Program-made: the position numbers and the translations under genes
In this document: positions 7,864 through 14,852 of the stretch, piece after piece
Layout of the letters: each line of letters begins with the position of its first letter
Numbering within the stretch: position 1 is the stretch's first letter
DNA from: Candidatus Methylobacter titanis
Lineage (GTDB): Bacteria > Pseudomonadota > Gammaproteobacteria > Methylococcales > Methylomonadaceae
Assembly (NCBI GenBank): GCA_029946125.1
Contig: JAQSDX010000023.1
Span: 1 to 51,691, forward strand
Direction of reading: 5' to 3'
Length of the DNA stretch: 51,691 bases
The notes under the pieces: generated by a model
What the model was told of the DNA's origin: nothing
Seen by the model: the letters and a program-made list of their open reading frames with translations, nothing else
Databases searched by the model: none

Positions 7864-8076
7864 ATGACAGCTCAAATTCTAATTTATTTAACAGTAAGTC
7901 AATTCACTGAAAAGCACCACGCCTTTACTGTTGGCGGCCTCCGTGCATGGATTTTTAACGGAGCAAGAAACGGCTTAAATCAGTCTGGCGCAATTGTCAG
8001 AATCGGGCGCAAAGTCCTTATTGATGAAACCAAGTTCTTTGCTTGGATTGAAGCTCAAAACAAGGTGGCAGCGTAA
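7864..8076 (+). CDS. Small helix-turn-helix protein, AlpA/excisionase-like
   Basis: A 70-residue protein. Its central part (TVGGLRAWIFNGARNGLNQS) and the pattern of a start Leu/Ile strand, a helix, then IRIGRKVLIDETKFFAWIE resemble small MerR/AlpA-type DNA-binding proteins, which in P4-like elements activate integrase or act as excisionase. The residues VRIGRKVLID match the wing-and-strand end typical of that group. It is followed with a 1-base overlap by the next gene. I infer a regulator or recombination directionality role for the element. Confidence 0.65.
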   Translation: MTAQILIYLTVSQFTEKHHAFTVGGLRAWIFNGARNGLNQSGAIVRIGRKVLIDETKFFAWIEAQNKVAA

Positions 8077-8507
8077 TGATTATCTCAAAGGTCATTCGCG
8101 ACCACTTCCGTCACATAACACGCGCTGACTATGGTGATATAAAACCATTGCTTGGGTCTGAAAACGTCATTTTCCCGAGAGTCGGCAGTTTGCAATCTAG
8201 GTCACTTAGGCGACTGCTTCCGGCTGGCCGAATGCTATCACATCGTGAGTTTGATTTTGCATCCCATAGCTACCGCTTAGGCGGCTATATCGGTTCTTTA
8301 AGAGACAAGGGGTGGACGATTGTTAATCATGATGAGGCAGTTTTAACAAAGGATGTTGTACCCAGAAGCGTTATGTTTACCCGGTATGAATTATTTGCAG
8401 AGTTTGCGCCGGAGCTAATGGAGAGAGTCGAAGCATTTTGCAAAGCAGTTGATGATTTTGAAGCTAAAGCCGCCGCCTGGTACAGCAATACCAAGGCGGC
8501 AGCATGA
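8076..8507 (+). CDS. Unknown small protein of the integrated element
   Basis: A 143-residue protein whose ATG shares one base with the stop of the preceding gene (TAATG), and whose stop overlaps the ATG of the next frame (ATGA). Residues 50-100 contain LLPAGRMLSHREFDFASHSY and YIGSLRDKGWTIVNHDEAV, which could form a small winged-helix fold (SLRDKGWTI looks like a recognition helix leading into a wing), as in phage-type helix-turn-helix proteins. The C terminus is helical and charged. Tight coupling says it is co-expressed with the AlpA-like protein and the primase. Confidence 0.7.
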   Translation: MIISKVIRDHFRHITRADYGDIKPLLGSENVIFPRVGSLQSRSLRRLLPAGRMLSHREFDFASHSYRLGGYIGSLRDKGWTIVNHDEAVLTKDVVPRSVMFTRYELFAEFAPELMERVEAFCKAVDDFEAKAAAWYSNTKAAA

Positions 8508-8611
8508 CAAAACAAATGCACATTAAGTTTAACAGAGTCACCGCCAACATAAAGGCCGGATTTATCCGTATGGCGGTATGGTTGTCGGCGGTTGCCGTAG
8601 GCGGGGTATAA
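8504..8611 (+). CDS. 35-residue putative membrane peptide between two element genes
   Basis: An ATG (8504) overlaps the stop of the preceding gene (ATGA), and its TAA (8609-8611) abuts the ATG of the primase gene at 8612. This is exactly the geometry of a translationally coupled gene. The product begins MTKQMHIKFNRVTANIKAG and ends in a hydrophobic stretch (FIRMAVWLSAVAVGGV), enough for one short transmembrane helix with a positively charged N terminus. It is too short for most gene finders. Without it the primase ATG would be separated from the upstream gene by 104 bases. Confidence 0.5.
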   Translation: MTKQMHIKFNRVTANIKAGFIRMAVWLSAVAVGGV

Positions 8612-10939
8612 ATGACAACCTTGAATGATGCAATTAGAGAGGTGGGCTTAGACCCACCCGACGATATACAGCCCGGTAAAACTACCCGCTTCTCGACTAA
8701 CGGAAAGTCTCACGACAAATCAGGCTGGGTTCATGTATTCCCTGACGGAAACGGTGCGGCGTTCGGTTGCTGGCGTTCTGATGTTCAAGGCACATGGCAG
8801 GAACAGCGCGACAAGCCCTTAAACGAGATGGAGCAAGCCAGTTTTAGGCGTAAGATTATTGCCGCAAAAAAGGCTATGAATGAAGAGCGCGAAACCGGCT
8901 ATAAGGATGCAGCGGGTAAGGCGCAGGTCGAATGGGAGGCCGCGCCACCTGCACCGGATACGCATCCTTACTTGGTGAAAAAAGGTATTCAACCGCGCAT
9001 GGCGCGAGTCGATGCTAATGGTCGGTTGCTGATTCCAGTTTATGGGATTGATGGCACTCTTCAAAGCCTCCAACGAATCGCCGCCGATAGTTCAAAGCGG
9101 TTCTTTGCTGGCGGTAAAATGCGCCACGGTCACGTATGGATAGGGGAGCCAGAAAACGGAGCAACATTGCTCTTGTGTGAAGGGTTCGCCGATGCTGACA
9201 GCTTGCACCGGGCTACAGGGTTCGCGGTCTGTGTGAGTTTTTCGGCAGGCAATTTAAAGCCGGCGGCCGAGATGGTACGCAAACAATACCCGGCGGCGCG
9301 TTTGTTGGTATGCGGGGATGATGACATTCAGACCACGGGCAACCCTGGACGCACCAAGGCCACCGAAGCAGCGCAAGCCGTGGCCGCTGGCGTGGCGTTT
9401 CCGTTATCGGCTGGTGACTTCAACGACCTAGCTCAAGCCGAAGGTCTGGAAGCGGTACGGGTTCAAGTTGGGCAGGCTTTGGGGGAGCTGCAAGTTATAC
9501 CCGCCACGTTTGCGGTTCCGGCGTTATCTGGCACTGATGCAAGGGATGGAACAAACAGCACCCGCCCTTTGTCTGAACTGGGTAACGCCTTACGCTTATT
9601 GGATGCTCACGGCGGCGACATTCACTATGTACACGATGCTAAGGCGTGGTTGCGGTGGCGTGGTGGTGCGTGGAATTGGGATGTAGACGGCGCGACCGTT
9701 AGAGGTTCAGCGGCACAACTACCGGCGGAAATTTATAACGAGGGCGGATTACATTTGGTGGAATCAATGCACTTCGCAAAGTGGTCAAGGACTTCGCAGA
9801 AAGAGAACACCATAGAGGCGGCAGCCTCATTGCTTAAGGACTTCGAGGAAGTACGCTTGCCATTGGCGCTAGTGGATGCCGATTTATTCAAAGTTGGCCT
9901 TGATGGTGGGCGCATGGTTCTTGAGCTGAAAACAGGAAGGACACGACCGGCACAGCAAAGCGACTTTATCACCAAGGCGGTAATGGTCAATCATCTGGGC
10001 GAATCGGTCAAGGCGGTACGCTGGCAGGCATTTTTAACGCAAGTGTTTGGCAATGACCCTGAGTTAATCGACTGGGTTAAACGCTGGTGTGGCTACTTAC
10101 TGACCGGGGCAACGTCTGAACAAGTGTTCGTGTTCTGTTTTGGACTTGGTGCTAATGGCAAGTCCGTACTTGCCGACCTTTTACGCTATATCCTGGGCGA
10201 CTATGCCCGCGCTATTTCATCGGACACGCTGACCGAATCGAAACGGGCAGCCGGGGGCGCAACGCCTGACCTTTATGATTTGATAGGCGCACGGTTGGCT
10301 ATGAGCGCAGAAACCGAGGATGGGGCAGCACTAGCCGAGTCGTTAATTAAAAGTCTTGTGGCTGGTGACACCATGCCCGTGCGAAAGCTTCATGGAGCAT
10401 TTGTACAGATGACACCTCAGTTTAAGTTGATGATGCTGGGCAATCATAAGCCTGTAATCAAGGGCAATGATTACGGAATCTGGCGGCGGGTGCGACTGAT
10501 ACCATTTAAACGCACCTTCAAACCGGAAGAGCGCGACCCGGCACTATTGGACAAACTCAAAGCTGAATCCGCCCATATCCTGGCGTGGATGGTCGAGGGC
10601 TGTTTAGATTGGCAACGGCGGGGCTTAAGTGATGTTCCGGCCACCATACGGCAAGCAACTGGCGAATATCAGGAAGAGCAGGATTACATAGGCCGCTGGT
10701 TGTCGGAGTGTTGCAAGCTGTCACCAAGTCTTGAAACATCATCGACAGACATTTACAGCAATTATAAGCAATGGTGTATGGATAACGGTTTAAGGCCAGC
10801 CAGTAATATAAGTCTTGGTAGGCGGTTATCTGAGCGTGGTTTTAGTAGCCGTCGTTCAAGCGGGAAGAGCTTGTGGGCTGGGCTTGCTGTGAATGATTCG
10901 TCCTATTCAAACGATTACAGAACAGCAAGCGGACGGTAA
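8612..10939 (+). CDS. P4-type primase-helicase (Toprim plus D5-like helicase)
   Basis: A 775-residue replication protein. The N-terminal third has primase features: an initial GKSHDKSGWVHVFPDG segment, then a Toprim-like region (LLLCEGFADADSLHRATG with the Glu, and RLLVCGDDD with the Asp pair). After a linker comes the D5/P4 alpha-type helicase: Walker A FGLGANGKSVLADLLRYILG, and the closing motif MMLGNHKPVIKGNDYGIWRR. This layout is that of P4 alpha-family proteins, which prime, unwind and recognise the origin. Here it should replicate the excised element. It is not a chromosomal primase: its neighbours are element genes. Confidence 0.9.
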   Translation: MTTLNDAIREVGLDPPDDIQPGKTTRFSTNGKSHDKSGWVHVFPDGNGAAFGCWRSDVQGTWQEQRDKPLNEMEQASFRRKIIAAKKAMNEERETGYKDAAGKAQVEWEAAPPAPDTHPYLVKKGIQPRMARVDANGRLLIPVYGIDGTLQSLQRIAADSSKRFFAGGKMRHGHVWIGEPENGATLLLCEGFADADSLHRATGFAVCVSFSAGNLKPAAEMVRKQYPAARLLVCGDDDIQTTGNPGRTKATEAAQAVAAGVAFPLSAGDFNDLAQAEGLEAVRVQVGQALGELQVIPATFAVPALSGTDARDGTNSTRPLSELGNALRLLDAHGGDIHYVHDAKAWLRWRGGAWNWDVDGATVRGSAAQLPAEIYNEGGLHLVESMHFAKWSRTSQKENTIEAAASLLKDFEEVRLPLALVDADLFKVGLDGGRMVLELKTGRTRPAQQSDFITKAVMVNHLGESVKAVRWQAFLTQVFGNDPELIDWVKRWCGYLLTGATSEQVFVFCFGLGANGKSVLADLLRYILGDYARAISSDTLTESKRAAGGATPDLYDLIGARLAMSAETEDGAALAESLIKSLVAGDTMPVRKLHGAFVQMTPQFKLMMLGNHKPVIKGNDYGIWRRVRLIPFKRTFKPEERDPALLDKLKAESAHILAWMVEGCLDWQRRGLSDVPATIRQATGEYQEEQDYIGRWLSECCKLSPSLETSSTDIYSNYKQWCMDNGLRPASNISLGRRLSERGFSSRRSSGKSLWAGLAVNDSSYSNDYRTASGR

Positions 10940-11070
10940 GCGAGTGCAGACAGTGCAGATAAACGGCGTTTTCATATAGTTTTCCTGTAATTTTTTCCGT
11001 GAGGACTTTATGAAAAACGGCAATCATCTGCACTATCTGCACTCGAATTATTAAAAACCAATGTTATTTA

Positions 11071-11143
11071 TTTAATATTTTAAACAGTAATCCATTTAAT
11101 ATATTAAACGTGCTACACTCGCTCATCATTTAATATATTAAAC
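11071..11143. promoter_or_regulatory. Three palindromic iterons upstream of the RHH-like gene (operator or replication origin)
   Basis: Copies of TTTAATATWTTAAAC lie at 11071-11085, 11095-11109 and 11129-11143, immediately before the gene at 11155. The second and third are identical, and their core TTTAATATATTAAA is a perfect palindrome. Start-to-start distances are 24 and 34 bp. Two more copies follow the gene. They could be autoregulatory operators for the encoded protein or origin iterons for the primase-helicase. Confidence 0.75.
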
Positions 11144-11154
11144 AGGTAAGAATC

Positions 11155-11745
11155 ATGCAATATGACGGAACGGGTAAGCTGGCCGAAGCGATAGCGGAAC
11201 TATGCGGGGTATCAACAAAAAGTCAGGCACGAATTGCCGAGCTGATTAAACATGCCAAGGCCGAGCTTGGGATAACCAGCAAAGCAAAATTGATGCCGGT
11301 TGGTGTGAAGCTGGCAATTTATCGCTGGCATTATGACCGATTAAACCCCGCTCAAGATGTTAAACAGGATGATGAAAAGCCGGTATTGTCACCGGATAGC
11401 CTTGTTTATGATGTTAAACAGATTGAGGATGTTCAGGATGACCCCGTTCAAAATGTTAAACAAGATAATCCAATTATGGATGATGATGTTATAGCCGACC
11501 TTGTTTATGATTTTAAACAGATTCACTTTGCAGTGGCTATTCCGCACAACGGCAAGCCAAGGCGCACCACTGTCATGCTGGAAGGCTACCTTGTAAAGGC
11601 ATTGCAGCGTAAACACGAATTAACCGATAACGCAGCAATCAGGGCATGGATTGAACAGGCCATTAAAGCTGATGGTGACAGGTTCGACAGCAGCGCACCA
11701 TTAACACGGCAAGTGAAGCGTATTATTATTGAATCGTTTGTTTAA
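11155..11745 (+). CDS. Ribbon-helix-helix-like DNA-binding protein with internal VKQ repeats
   Basis: A 196-residue protein. The C-terminal part (RRTTVMLEGYLVKALQRKHE followed by LTDNAAIRAWIEQAI) looks like a ribbon-helix-helix fold: a short strand, then two helices. The N terminus (LAEAIAELCGVSTKSQARIAELIKHA) may be a second helical DNA-contact region. The acidic middle has four copies of a short motif, (D/N)VKQD or YDVKQI/YDFKQI. Its gene is bracketed by five palindromic iterons, so an autoregulator or an origin/partition-binding protein is the likely role. It is the last gene before the right attachment site. Confidence 0.65.
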   Translation: MQYDGTGKLAEAIAELCGVSTKSQARIAELIKHAKAELGITSKAKLMPVGVKLAIYRWHYDRLNPAQDVKQDDEKPVLSPDSLVYDVKQIEDVQDDPVQNVKQDNPIMDDDVIADLVYDFKQIHFAVAIPHNGKPRRTTVMLEGYLVKALQRKHELTDNAAIRAWIEQAIKADGDRFDSSAPLTRQVKRIIIESFV

Positions 11746-11862
11746 TATTTTAAATAACAATTATCTGATAAATGCAGGGGCAGTCCCGTTTAACAACCAA
11801 CCTGTGTGACGTTATAACATCACACTAAAGCGCGGCTTCATCACTTGTTTAATATTTTAAAC
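11741..11862. repeat. Two further iteron copies downstream of the RHH-like gene
   Basis: TTTAATATTTTAAAT at 11741-11755 overlaps the stop codon of the gene at 11155-11745, and TTTAATATTTTAAAC lies at 11848-11862. They match the three upstream copies at 12 or more of 15 positions. Five copies within 800 bp is far above chance for such a specific 15-mer. Confidence 0.7.
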
Positions 11863-12124
11863 AACAATAACCGGCGTTACGGCGGTTTCGTAGAGTGGCT
11901 TCTTCGGCAATTGGAATGCTAAGGTTAAGGCAAGGATTGAAAACTTCAGAAAACATCAAGGTTACGGTCGCCATTATGGATACCGTGCTAGTATTTGTTA
12001 GTATTTGTTAGGTACATCAATGCCCCAGCTAACCATGCTGGTTTTTTGTGCCTGAATTGTTGCAGTTGGTGCGGATGTTTTTTTTAGAATTGCAGCAGGA
12101 GTGCAGCACGGGATATTTCAGGCA
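11863..12124. other. Gene-free right end of the integrated element
   Basis: No gene is seen. The stretch contains a tandem duplication around 11990-12010 (TAGTATTTGT twice) and the right-hand arm-type repeats at 12091-12111. This is where integrase and host factors would be expected to bind. Confidence 0.45.
12091..12111. promoter_or_regulatory. Candidate integrase arm-type sites, right end
   Basis: TGCAGCAGGAG at 12091 and TGCAGCACGG at 12102 repeat with the same 11-bp period as the three copies beside attL (5723-5754). A weaker copy (TTGCAGTTGG) precedes them near 12060. Confidence 0.55.
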
Positions 12125-12157
12125 TAAAAAAACCACTTGGTTTAATCCTAAGTGGTT
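12125..12157 (-). terminator. Rho-independent terminator for tRNA-Met, supplied by the element
   Basis: On the minus strand AACCACTT (12157-12150) pairs with AAGTGGTT (12138-12131), followed by a run of T (seven, 12131-12125). It lies just downstream of the tRNA and inside the integrated element. Confidence 0.8.
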
Positions 12158-12163
12158 GATTTA

Positions 12164-12214
12164 TATGGTGGCGATAGGTGGACTTGAACCACCGACCCCG
12201 GGGTTATGAATCCC
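12164..12214 (-). repeat. attR: 3' part of the intact tRNA-Met
   Basis: Identical over 51 bp to 5558-5608. It begins in the sequence just past the CCA end and stops within the anticodon stem. The intact tRNA extends beyond it to 12242. Confidence 0.92.
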
Positions 12215-12242
12215 GTGCTCTAACCAGCTGAGCTACATCGCC
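12166..12242 (-). tRNA. tRNA-Met (anticodon CAT)
   Basis: Read on the minus strand, a 77-base cloverleaf begins GGCGATGTAGCTCAGCTGG, has the anticodon loop ATTCATAAC, a TTCAAGTC T-loop, and an encoded CCA. The acceptor stem GGCGATG pairs with TATCGCC (one G-T pair). It is the attachment target of the integrated element, which rebuilt the 3' end exactly, so the gene stays functional. Confidence 0.95.
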
Positions 12243-12270
12243 ATTTAAACAGGTCTTTTGAAGAGCGGGA

Positions 12271-12299
12271 ATTATAAGTACCCGCTCTTCCTTTGTCAA
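12271..12299 (-). promoter_or_regulatory. Consensus sigma-70 promoter of tRNA-Met
   Basis: On the minus strand TTGACA (12299-12294) is followed after exactly 17 bases by TATAAT (12276-12271): both hexamers are perfect consensus with optimal spacing. Transcription should begin near 12264, about 20 bases before the tRNA. The -35 box overlaps the ychF stop codon (12296-12298). A 10-bp inverted repeat (12260-12269/12281-12290) overlies the spacer. Confidence 0.85.
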
Positions 12300-13387
12300 A
12301 CGTTGAATCTGAAATGAACGACGTCGCCGTCTTTAACGATATAATCTTTGCCTTCTAGTCGCCATTTTCCGGCGTCTTTTGCGCCCTGCTCGCCTTTATA
12401 GTCGATAAAGTCCTGGTAAGCGATGACTTCGGCACGAATAAAGCCTTTTTCAAAGTCACTGTGAATCACACCGGCCGCCTGGGGTGCGGTCGCACCGACC
12501 GGAATAGTCCAGGCCCTGACTTCTTTTACTCCTGCAGTAAAATAAGTCGCCAGATTCAGTAGTTCATATCCGGCTCTTACGACGCGATTCAAGCCGGGTT
12601 CTTCCAGTCCCAGATCGTCCAGGAATTCCTTTTTTTCTGCTTCATCCAGCTGGGCTATTTCCGCCTCTATGGCGGCGCAAATCGGTACGACCATCGCACC
12701 TTCTTTGTCGGCCAGGGCTTGTACTTTATCCAGCAAGGGATTGTTCTCGAAACCGTCATCCTGAACATTGGCAATGTACATAGCCGGTTTGAGCGTCATC
12801 AGGCACAGATCCCTAATCAGGGCTTTTTCATCCTCGGTTAACGGCAGGGTTCGTGCGGGTTCTCCTAAGTCCAATTGCTTGAACACCTTTTCCAGCACAT
12901 CTTTTTTAGCTTGTTCATCCTTGTTGCCGGTTCTGGCCGCTTTACTCGCACGTAACAGGGCTTTTTCAACGGAAGCCATATCGGCCAAGGCTAATTCGGT
13001 ATTAATGATTTCAATGTCGGAAAGCGGATCGATTTTTCCGGCGACATGGATGACATTATCATCATGAAAGCAACGCACCACATGAGCAATCGCATCTGTT
13101 TCACGAATATTGGCTAAAAACTGATTGCCCAAGCCTTCACCTTTTGATGCGCCCGCAACTAAACCGGCGATGTCTACAAATTCAATCGTGGTAGGAAACA
13201 CGCGCTCGGGTTTTACAATCTCGGCCAGCTTGTCCATTCTAGCGTCAGGCACGGGAACGACGCCTACATTGGGGTCAATGGTGCAAAAAGGGTAATTCTC
13301 GGCCGCGATTTTCGCGCGGGTTAATGCATTAAATAAGGTCGATTTTCCAACGTTGGGTAAACCAACGATTCCACAATACAGCGCCAT
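12296..13387 (-). CDS. ychF: YchF/OLA1-family ribosome-binding ATPase
   Basis: A 363-residue Obg-like ATPase, the same length as E. coli YchF. It begins [20 protein letters not shown] with the Walker A loop, has the G3-like [20 protein letters not shown] segment, a coiled-coil insertion (residues about 130-200), and the C-terminal TGS domain ending [17 protein letters not shown]. It binds the ribosome and favours ATP over GTP. An upstream ATG at 13435 would add 16 residues not seen in the family, so I chose 13387. It lies just upstream of tRNA-Met on the same strand, but that tRNA has its own promoter. Confidence 0.95.
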   Translation of the reverse strand: MALYCGIVGLPNVGKSTLFNALTRAKIAAENYPFCTIDPNVGVVPVPDARMDKLAEIVKPERVFPTTIEFVDIAGLVAGASKGEGLGNQFLANIRETDAIAHVVRCFHDDNVIHVAGKIDPLSDIEIINTELALADMASVEKALLRASKAARTGNKDEQAKKDVLEKVFKQLDLGEPARTLPLTEDEKALIRDLCLMTLKPAMYIANVQDDGFENNPLLDKVQALADKEGAMVVPICAAIEAEIAQLDEAEKKEFLDDLGLEEPGLNRVVRAGYELLNLATYFTAGVKEVRAWTIPVGATAPQAAGVIHSDFEKGFIRAEVIAYQDFIDYKGEQGAKDAGKWRLEGKDYIVKDGDVVHFRFNV

Positions 13388-13645
13388 AGAGTTCTCTGAG
13401 ATTTTAGAAGAAGTGAATGCAGCAAGATGAATCAAGCCGAAACAAAGCAGGGATTATACAAGCTATGGCTTTAATCTAAAAAACTAAAAGCAAATTATGG
13501 GCGGCTAACCTGTATGATTTTTTGCCTAATCGGTGTGAAAAAGAGCGCCAGGTTTTTAGCTTTTTTGTTCACGCTGTTCGTGGCAAATAATCGAATAACT
13601 AGCTACACTGTCATCTTAAGCTTACCTGCCAAAATCAATACGGAC

Positions 13646-14728
13646 ATGTTAAAACAGACTCCACTTTATAATCTCCATCTTGAACTGGGTGCCAAAATGG
13701 TGCCCTTTGCCGGTTACCTTATGCCAGTACAATACGACAAAGGTACGCTGCACGAACATCTGCACTGTCGCAGCCACGCTGGTTTCTTTGATATTTCCCA
13801 CATGGGGCAGTGTCTGATTCTGGGCGACGATGCCGTTAAGGAACTTGGACAACTGATACCCGGCGATATTGCCAAGCTTAAACCCGGCGAGCAGAAATAT
13901 ACGGTATTCACCAACAGCGATGGCGGGATTATGGACGACATCATCATTACCCGTATCGAGTCGGGGGTGATGATTATTGTCAATGCCTCCTGCAAAGACA
14001 AAGATTTTAACTATCTGTATAAGCAAATATCCGGCCGGTGTTGTTTCAATGAACTGACCGGGCAGGCTTTATTCGCCTTACAGGGACCTGCCGCCGCAGT
14101 AATCATGGAAAAGTTTTCTGTGCAAGCGGCTGAACTCTCCTTTATGCAAGCCTGCGGCACCTACATCAAAGGCATAAAGTGCAATATTAGTCGTAGCGGC
14201 TATACCGGCGAAGACGGTTTTGAGATTTTGGTAGGCCATCATGATGCGGAACAACTTGCCCGCCTGCTATTGGCTGAAGACGATGTTGAGCCTATAGGTT
14301 TAGCGGCCAGAGACACCTTGCGCCTGGAAGCGGGTCTATGCCTATACGGCCATGAAATCGATGAATCGATTACGCCGGTAGAAGCAGGCCTCCAGTGGTT
14401 GTTTAAAAAAGGTCATGACCAATTTCCCGGAGCCGACAAAATTCTGGCTCAACTGCAGCAAGGTTCAGAAAAAATCCGCGCAGGTTTGCTGGTGCAAGGC
14501 AAAATACCGGTGCGGGATGGCAGTGAAATTTTCAACAATGAGGATGTTGCCGTAGGCCGTGTTACCAGCGGCGGTTTTTCTCCCACGTTGAGGCGGCCGA
14601 TTGCAATGGCATTGCTGGCCCGGACTGCTGCCAACTTGGGCAATACGCTATACGCCAAGGTGCGGGCTCATAAAATCCCGGTTACAGTGGCCCCATTACC
14701 CTTTGTCCCCCACCACTACTATAAATGA
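13646..14728 (+). CDS. gcvT: Glycine cleavage system T protein (aminomethyltransferase)
   Basis: A 360-residue tetrahydrofolate-dependent aminomethyltransferase of glycine cleavage. It starts MLKQTPLYNLHLELGAKMVP, the usual opening, with the folate-binding fold running through LQGPAA, SGYTGEDGFEI and LGLAARDTLRLEAGLCLYGH-like motifs. The frame is open 44 codons further upstream, but that extension is hydrophobic and not part of the family. It takes the aminomethyl group from lipoyl H protein and releases ammonia and methylene-THF. The H-protein gene normally between T and P is absent: gcvP follows after about 120 bases. Confidence 0.94.
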   Translation: MLKQTPLYNLHLELGAKMVPFAGYLMPVQYDKGTLHEHLHCRSHAGFFDISHMGQCLILGDDAVKELGQLIPGDIAKLKPGEQKYTVFTNSDGGIMDDIIITRIESGVMIIVNASCKDKDFNYLYKQISGRCCFNELTGQALFALQGPAAAVIMEKFSVQAAELSFMQACGTYIKGIKCNISRSGYTGEDGFEILVGHHDAEQLARLLLAEDDVEPIGLAARDTLRLEAGLCLYGHEIDESITPVEAGLQWLFKKGHDQFPGADKILAQLQQGSEKIRAGLLVQGKIPVRDGSEIFNNEDVAVGRVTSGGFSPTLRRPIAMALLARTAANLGNTLYAKVRAHKIPVTVAPLPFVPHHYYK

Positions 14729-14771
14729 CGGGCGCAAGGCGAAGATTGGCCATGTTGAAGTCTAGTTTTTC

Positions 14772-14792
14772 GCCCTTCGCCTTTTACCTATA
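14772..14792 (+). repeat. Heptad pyrimidine repeats in the gcvP leader
   Basis: Three consecutive 7-mers, GCCCTTC GCCTTTT ACCTATA, followed by TTTCGTG-TC-TTTCGTG. Related 7-bp arrays precede mlaE, murA and topA. Confidence 0.55.
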
Positions 14793-14852
14793 TTTTTTTT
14801 CGTGTCTTTCGTGGACAATGTTTTTTCCCTAATTACCGAGTAGGTACAAACC

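Larger units (their letters stand above)
5558..12214. mobile_element. tRNA-Met-integrated element, satellite- or plasmid-like, about 6.6 kb
   Basis: Boundaries are a 51-bp perfect direct repeat (5558-5608 and 12164-12214) that equals the 3' part of tRNA-Met. Gene order: integrase, unknown gene coupled to it, small AlpA-like DNA-binding protein, unknown gene, 35-codon membrane peptide, P4-type primase-helicase, ribbon-helix-helix-like protein with palindromic iterons. There are no capsid, tail, terminase or conjugation genes. The set resembles P4-like satellites and primase-encoding cryptic integrative elements. All genes point the same way, and integrase lies next to the left attachment site. 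Confidence 0.85.

Noticed and set aside
12260-12290. 10-bp inverted repeat as ychF terminator
   Set aside because: No U-run follows on the minus strand, and the same bases form the spacer of the tRNA promoter.
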